From the NCBI GenBank assembly GCA_023249095.1, contig JAHFDK010000019.1, positions 1-45,579 on the forward strand: DNA of 45,579 nt. Reading direction: 5' to 3'. Within the stretch, counting starts at the first letter, position 1, and the number at the start of each line of letters is the position of its first letter. Source of the DNA: Candidatus Rokuibacteriota bacterium. GTDB lineage: Bacteria > Methylomirabilota > Methylomirabilia > Rokubacteriales > CSP1-6. The translations under genes and the position numbers were made by a program. The notes below the pieces were generated by a model. That model saw nothing but the letters and a program-made list of their open reading frames with translations. It was not told the origin of the DNA and did not search any database. Below, piece by piece: positions 42,799 to 45,579 of the stretch.

Positions 42799-44186
42799 TC
42801 CGGATCTCCAACACGATGACCCGAACGAAGGAGGAATTCGTTCCCCTCACATCGGGCGAAGTCCGCATGTACGTGTGCGGAGTGACCGTGTACGACTACT
42901 CGCACATCGGGCACGCGCGGAGCGCCATCGTCTTCGACGTGATCCGGCGCTACCTCGCCTTCAAGGGCTATCGGGTCACCTTCGTCAAGAACTACACCGA
43001 CGTCGACGATCGGATCATCAGACGCGCCAACGAAGCGGGCGTCTCACCGCGCGAATTCGCCGAGCGCTATGTGGCCGCCGAACGCGAGGACATGGCCGCC
43101 CTCGGGGTCCTGGCACCCGACGTGGATCCGAAGGCGACGGAACACGTATCCGAGATGCTCGAGCTCATCGAGCGGCTGGTCGCCTCCGGCCACGCCTACC
43201 CGGTCGACGGCGACGTCTACTTCGAGATCAGCCGCTTCCCCCCGTACGGCCGGCTCTCGGGGAAGAATCTCGACGAGCTGCTGGCGGGGGCCCGCGTCGA
43301 GGTGGACGAGCGGAAGCGCGACCCGCGCGACTTCGCGCTCTGGAAGAGCTCGAAGCCGGGCGAGCCCACGTGGGAGAGCCCGTGGGGCCCCGGTCGTCCC
43401 GGCTGGCACATCGAGTGCTCGGCGATGGCGATGCGGTATCTCGGAGAGTCCTTCGACCTCCACGGGGGCGGCGAGGATCTGATCTTCCCGCATCACGAGT
43501 GCGAGATCGCCCAGTCCGAAGCGTGCACGGGCAAGCCGTTGGCCCGCTACTGGGTGCACAACGGTATGGTCAATATGGGCAAGGAGAAGATGTCGAAGTC
43601 GCTCGGCAACACGCTGAACATCCGGGAGATCGTCAAGCGCCACGACCCCGATGCGCTCCGGCTCTGGATGCTCGGGACCCACTATCGCAACATGATCGAG
43701 TGGTCCGAGGAGCGCGTCGAGGAGAGCGCGCGGGCGCTCGACCGCCTCGCGCGCCTGCTCCACGACGCGGTCACCGTGCGCGACGCCGGCGGCGCCGCCT
43801 CGCTGCCTCCGGCCCTTGCCGAGTTCCGCCCACGCTTCGAGAAGGCGATGGACGACGACTTCAACACGCCGCAGGCGCTCGGCGTGCTCTTCGATTTCGG
43901 GCGCGCGCTGGCCGAGGCGCGCGACCGGCAGGCGGGGGCGCCCGGCGCATTCGTCGCCGGCGTCGCCGAGCTGGCGCAGCTGGCGCGGGTGCTCGGGCTC
44001 TTCGGCCGCGGCGCCCCGGTGGACGGCCCAGGGGCCGCCGTCGAGCGGCTCGTCACCGCGCGCGGCGAGGCGCGGGCGCGCCGCGACTTCAAACGCGCGG
44101 ACGAGTTGCGCGACGAGATCGCGCGGCTCGGCTGGCTCGTGGAGGACACGCCCGCGGGATCGCGGCTCACGCCGAAGGGGCGGTGA
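42795..44186 (+). CDS. cysS: Cysteinyl-tRNA synthetase
   Basis: Charges tRNA-Cys, 463 residues (E. coli 461). The zinc cysteine C28 and class I HIGH motif lie in VCGVTVYDYSHIGHARS (H37-H40). The KMSKS loop is KEKMSKSLGNTLNI near 263, and other zinc ligands are in GWHIECSAMAMRYLG and HHECEIAQSEA. The C-terminal anticodon-binding region from about 320 includes DDFNTPQALGVLFD. ATG 42795 overlaps ispF by four bases, and the stop overlaps rlmB by one base. The cysS-rlmB order is shared with many bacteria. Confidence 0.97.
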   Translation: MIRISNTMTRTKEEFVPLTSGEVRMYVCGVTVYDYSHIGHARSAIVFDVIRRYLAFKGYRVTFVKNYTDVDDRIIRRANEAGVSPREFAERYVAAEREDMAALGVLAPDVDPKATEHVSEMLELIERLVASGHAYPVDGDVYFEISRFPPYGRLSGKNLDELLAGARVEVDERKRDPRDFALWKSSKPGEPTWESPWGPGRPGWHIECSAMAMRYLGESFDLHGGGEDLIFPHHECEIAQSEACTGKPLARYWVHNGMVNMGKEKMSKSLGNTLNIREIVKRHDPDALRLWMLGTHYRNMIEWSEERVEESARALDRLARLLHDAVTVRDAGGAASLPPALAEFRPRFEKAMDDDFNTPQALGVLFDFGRALAEARDRQAGAPGAFVAGVAELAQLARVLGLFGRGAPVDGPGAAVERLVTARGEARARRDFKRADELRDEIARLGWLVEDTPAGSRLTPKGR

Positions 44187-44959
44187 TGGCCGAGGGCCGC
44201 GTCTACGGCCGCAACCCCGTGCTCGAGCTGCTGCGCGCGCACGGGCGGCGCGCCGACGAGATCGCCGTCCTCGCCGGCGCGCGGGGGCCCCTGGCGGAGG
44301 TCGTCGCCCTCGCGCGCCGTGCCGGCGTCAAGGTCTCCTATCGCACCCGCGACCAGCTCACCGCGATGGCCGGGTCCGACCGCCACCAGGGCGTCGTCGC
44401 CCGCGTGGCATCGGCGGAGTACGTTGATCTGGCCGCCCTCCTCGCGATTCCCGAAGCGCGCGGCGAGGCGCCCTTTTTCGTGGCGGTCGACCAGGTCCAG
44501 GATCCAAGGAACTTCGGCGCGCTCCTGAGATCGGCGGAGGCCTTCGGAGCACACGGCGTGATCGTACCGAAGCACCACCAGGTGGGCCTCACTGAGACGG
44601 CGGTTCGAACGGCCATGGGGGCGGTCGAGTATCTGGCCGTCGCCCGGGAGACGAACCTCGTCTACGCTCTGGAAATCCTTAAGAAGTCCGGCATTTGGGT
44701 CTTCGGTGGCACCACGGACGCTGGTGTCACGGTGTGGGCGGCGGACCTGAGAGGGCCGATCTGTCTGGTCCTGGGAGGCGAGGGCGAAGGGCTCAGGCCC
44801 AATGTCGCGCGAGCGTGCGACGTGCTGCTCACGATCCCGATGGCGGGGCGGGTGGATTCACTGAACGTCGCGGCTGCCGCGGCCGTGCTCTGCTACGAAG
44901 TGGCGCGCCAACGGAGTACCGGCGGCAAAGAGCTTGACTTATCGAAAAGTCAAGCCTAA
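44186..44959 (+). CDS. rlmB: 23S rRNA 2'-O-methyltransferase, TrmH/SpoU family (RlmB-like)
   Basis: Methylates a guanosine ribose in 23S rRNA (Gm2251 in E. coli). It has 257 residues. An N-terminal ribosomal L30e-like domain (VYGRNPVLELLRAHGRR) is followed by the SPOUT knot with motif 1 QVQDPRNFGALLRSAEAFG, motif 2 LVLGGEGEGLRP and motif 3 IPMAGRVDSLNVAAAAAVL. ATG 44186 overlaps the cysS stop by one base. Its last codons encode the inverted repeat GCTTGACTT/AAGTCAAGC (44932-44940 and 44947-44955), which also contains the -35 of the tRNA promoter. TrmH-family paralogues are hard to tell apart, but cysS adjacency favours RlmB. Confidence 0.93.
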   Translation: MAEGRVYGRNPVLELLRAHGRRADEIAVLAGARGPLAEVVALARRAGVKVSYRTRDQLTAMAGSDRHQGVVARVASAEYVDLAALLAIPEARGEAPFFVAVDQVQDPRNFGALLRSAEAFGAHGVIVPKHHQVGLTETAVRTAMGAVEYLAVARETNLVYALEILKKSGIWVFGGTTDAGVTVWAADLRGPICLVLGGEGEGLRPNVARACDVLLTIPMAGRVDSLNVAAAAAVLCYEVARQRSTGGKELDLSKSQA

Positions 44960-44962
44960 TGT
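44934..44962 (+). promoter_or_regulatory. Promoter of the tRNA-tuf operon inside rlmB
   Basis: TTGACT (44934-44939), exactly 17 bases, TAATGT (44957-44962); the first tRNA starts 15 bases later at 44977. The -35 and spacer lie in the last codons of rlmB, within the 9 bp inverted repeat 44932-44955. That repeat has no T run directly behind it, so a promoter fits better than a terminator. Confidence 0.6.
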
Positions 44963-44976
44963 GGGCTTTTGTCTGT

Positions 44977-45051
44977 GCTGGCGTAGCTCAGGGGCAGAGC
45001 AACTGCCTTGTAAGCAGTGGGTCGGGGGTTCAAATCCTCCCGCCAGCGCCA
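44977..45051 (+). tRNA. thrU: tRNA-Thr (TGT)
   Basis: Acceptor stem GCTGGCG/CGCCAGC, D stem GCTC/GAGC, anticodon stem ACTGC/GCAGT around loop CTTGTAA with anticodon TGT, T arm around TTCAAAT, and CCA encoded at 45049-45051. It is first of four tRNAs in the order of the E. coli thrU operon, so the symbol follows that gene. Confidence 0.95.
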
Positions 45052-45090
45052 GCTTTTTCGAGGGGTTCGCAAGTGCGTGCCGGCAGATTC

Positions 45091-45176
45091 GGGGAGGTAC
45101 CCAAGTGGCCAAAGGGGGCAGACTGTAAATCTGCTGGCGTACGCCTTCGGGGGTTCAAATCCTCCCCTCCCCACCA
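45091..45176 (+). tRNA. tyrU: tRNA-Tyr (GTA)
   Basis: Acceptor GGGGAGG/CCTCCCC, anticodon stem GCAGA/TCTGC with loop CTGTAAA (anticodon GTA), a long class II variable arm as expected for tyrosine, and encoded CCA at 45174-45176. The base after the CCA is the first base of repeat copy D. Confidence 0.95.
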
Positions 45177-45242
45177 TTGTAGCGGGTGCCAGGTGGGCCG
45201 GCTCAGACCGTGGGTGGCCTGAGCCAGGTGCTTGTGGCTCCG
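45177..45242 (+). repeat. 66 bp dispersed repeat, copy D, between tRNA-Tyr and tRNA-Gly
   Basis: From TTGTAGCGGGTGCC to GTGGCTCCG, with the core ACCGTGGGTGGCCTGAG at 45207-45223. It starts exactly at the 3' end of tRNA-Tyr and stops seven bases before tRNA-Gly, so it makes up nearly the whole spacer. The same terminus as copy B (CATTGTAGCGGGTGCC, where the CA is the end of CCA here). Confidence 0.88.
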
Positions 45243-45249
45243 CATGTGG

Positions 45250-45324
45250 GCGGGAATAGCTCAGTGGTAGAGCGCCAGCCTTCCAAGCTGGGGGTCGCGG
45301 GTTCGAATCCCGTTTCCCGCTCCA
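45250..45324 (+). tRNA. glyT: tRNA-Gly (TCC)
   Basis: Acceptor GCGGGAA/TTCCCGC, D arm with AGCTCAGTGGTAGAGC, anticodon stem CCAGC/GCTGG with loop CTTCCAA (anticodon TCC), T arm GCGGGTTCGAATCCCGT, and encoded CCA at 45322-45324. Confidence 0.96.
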
Positions 45325-45338
45325 AGTCTCGCGCATGC

Positions 45339-45414
45339 GCCCATGTAGCTCAGTCGGCAGAGCGCGTCCTTGGTAAGGACGAGGTCTCCGGTTCAATCCC
45401 GGACATGGGCTCCA
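45339..45414 (+). tRNA. thrT: tRNA-Thr (GGT)
   Basis: Acceptor GCCCATG/CATGGGC, D arm AGCTCAGTCGGCAGAGC, anticodon stem CGTCC/GGACG with loop TTGGTAA (anticodon GGT), T arm around GTTCAATCC, and encoded CCA at 45412-45414. It lies 44 bases before the tuf start, as thrT precedes tufB in E. coli. Confidence 0.95.
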
Positions 45415-45458
45415 GTTTGATTGCCGGAATCGCTACCGCCAACGGGAGGACGTGAGGG

Positions 45459-45579
45459 ATGGCGAAGGCGAAGTACGAGCGGACGAAGCCGCACGTGAAC
45501 GTGGGGACGATTGGGCACATTGATCATGGCAAGACGACGCTGACGGCGGCGATCACGAAGGTGTTGCACACGAAGAACA
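45459..45579 (+). CDS. tuf: Elongation factor Tu (3' end outside window)
   Basis: The first 40 residues of EF-Tu, which brings aminoacyl-tRNA to the ribosome. ATG 45459 opens [20 protein letters not shown] and is followed by [16 protein letters not shown]. The G1 phosphate loop is GHIDHGKT (residues 19-26; Ile in place of the common Val). A purine-rich GGGAGG precedes at 45444-45449. It belongs to the tRNA-tufB operon and is cut by the right edge of the window. Confidence 0.97.
   Translation, partial: MAKAKYERTKPHVNVGTIGHIDHGKTTLTAAITKVLHTKN

Noticed and set aside
44932..44955. Intrinsic terminator of rlmB
   Set aside because: Good stem but followed by CTAATGTGGG, not T bases; the promoter reading explains it better.

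Overview
The window is a GC-rich, gene-dense bacterial chromosome segment in which every convincing gene lies on the + strand for 45.6 kb. A Gram-negative cell plan is indicated by MlaE/F/D lipid-transport genes, two predicted lipoproteins, periplasmic binding proteins and a complex I NuoLMN set. The order rho-rpmE-prfA-prmC-murA-hisGDBHAFI and the split atpZ-atpI-atpB-atpE block resemble what I know of deltaproteobacteria such as Geobacter. Together with the GC-rich soil-type transporter content this suggests an uncultured Methylomirabilota/Rokubacteria-like or deltaproteobacterial lineage. That placement is inference; no rRNA is present.

Layout. (1) 1-5795: end of the nuo operon (nuoL cut by the left edge, nuoM, nuoN) and a NagD-type HAD phosphatase. 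(2) 5934-7117: an M20 amidohydrolase broken by what looks like a 7-base deletion. (3) 7136-15041: a glycerol-3-phosphate regulon: glpD, ugpB-ugpA-ugpE, two tandem glycerophosphodiester phosphodiesterases (one cytoplasmic, one exported) and glpK, most joined by 4-base overlaps. (4) 15055-19094: a second ABC importer of the AfuA/FbpA class with a fused permease. (5) 19200-20912: atpZ, atpI-like, atpB, atpE, followed by rex. (6) 21623-22075: a gene-free stretch with two hairpin elements, then mfd and a SurA/PpiC-type lipoprotein. (7) 26577-36887: rho, rpmE, prfA, prmC, murA and hisG-D-B-H-A-F-IE. (8) 36895-40257: a lipoprotein and mlaE-F-D. (9) 40238-44959: radA, ispD, ispF, cysS, rlmB. (10) 44977-45579: tRNA-Thr, -Tyr, -Gly, -Thr and the start of tuf, the same order as thrU-tyrU-glyT-thrT-tufB in E. 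coli.

The most unusual content is repetitive DNA. A previously unnamed 65-66 bp repeat family occurs at four loci (six copies), sharing the 17-base core ACCGNGGGTGGCCTGAS. It is a perfect in-frame tandem triplicate between nuoL and nuoM, a copy flush against the start codon of the fused permease gene, an in-frame insertion inside hisH, and a copy flush against the 3' CCA of tRNA-Tyr. Separately, two inverted copies of a ~165 bp hairpin element precede mfd. Their 39-40 bp arms differ between copies but stay complementary within each copy, and each arm has G-quadruplex potential. A third, unrelated 65 bp duplication lies between mlaF and mlaD.

Coordinates, motifs and overlaps were read by eye. 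Promoter calls are consensus matches only, and product names rest on motif recognition, not on database searches.
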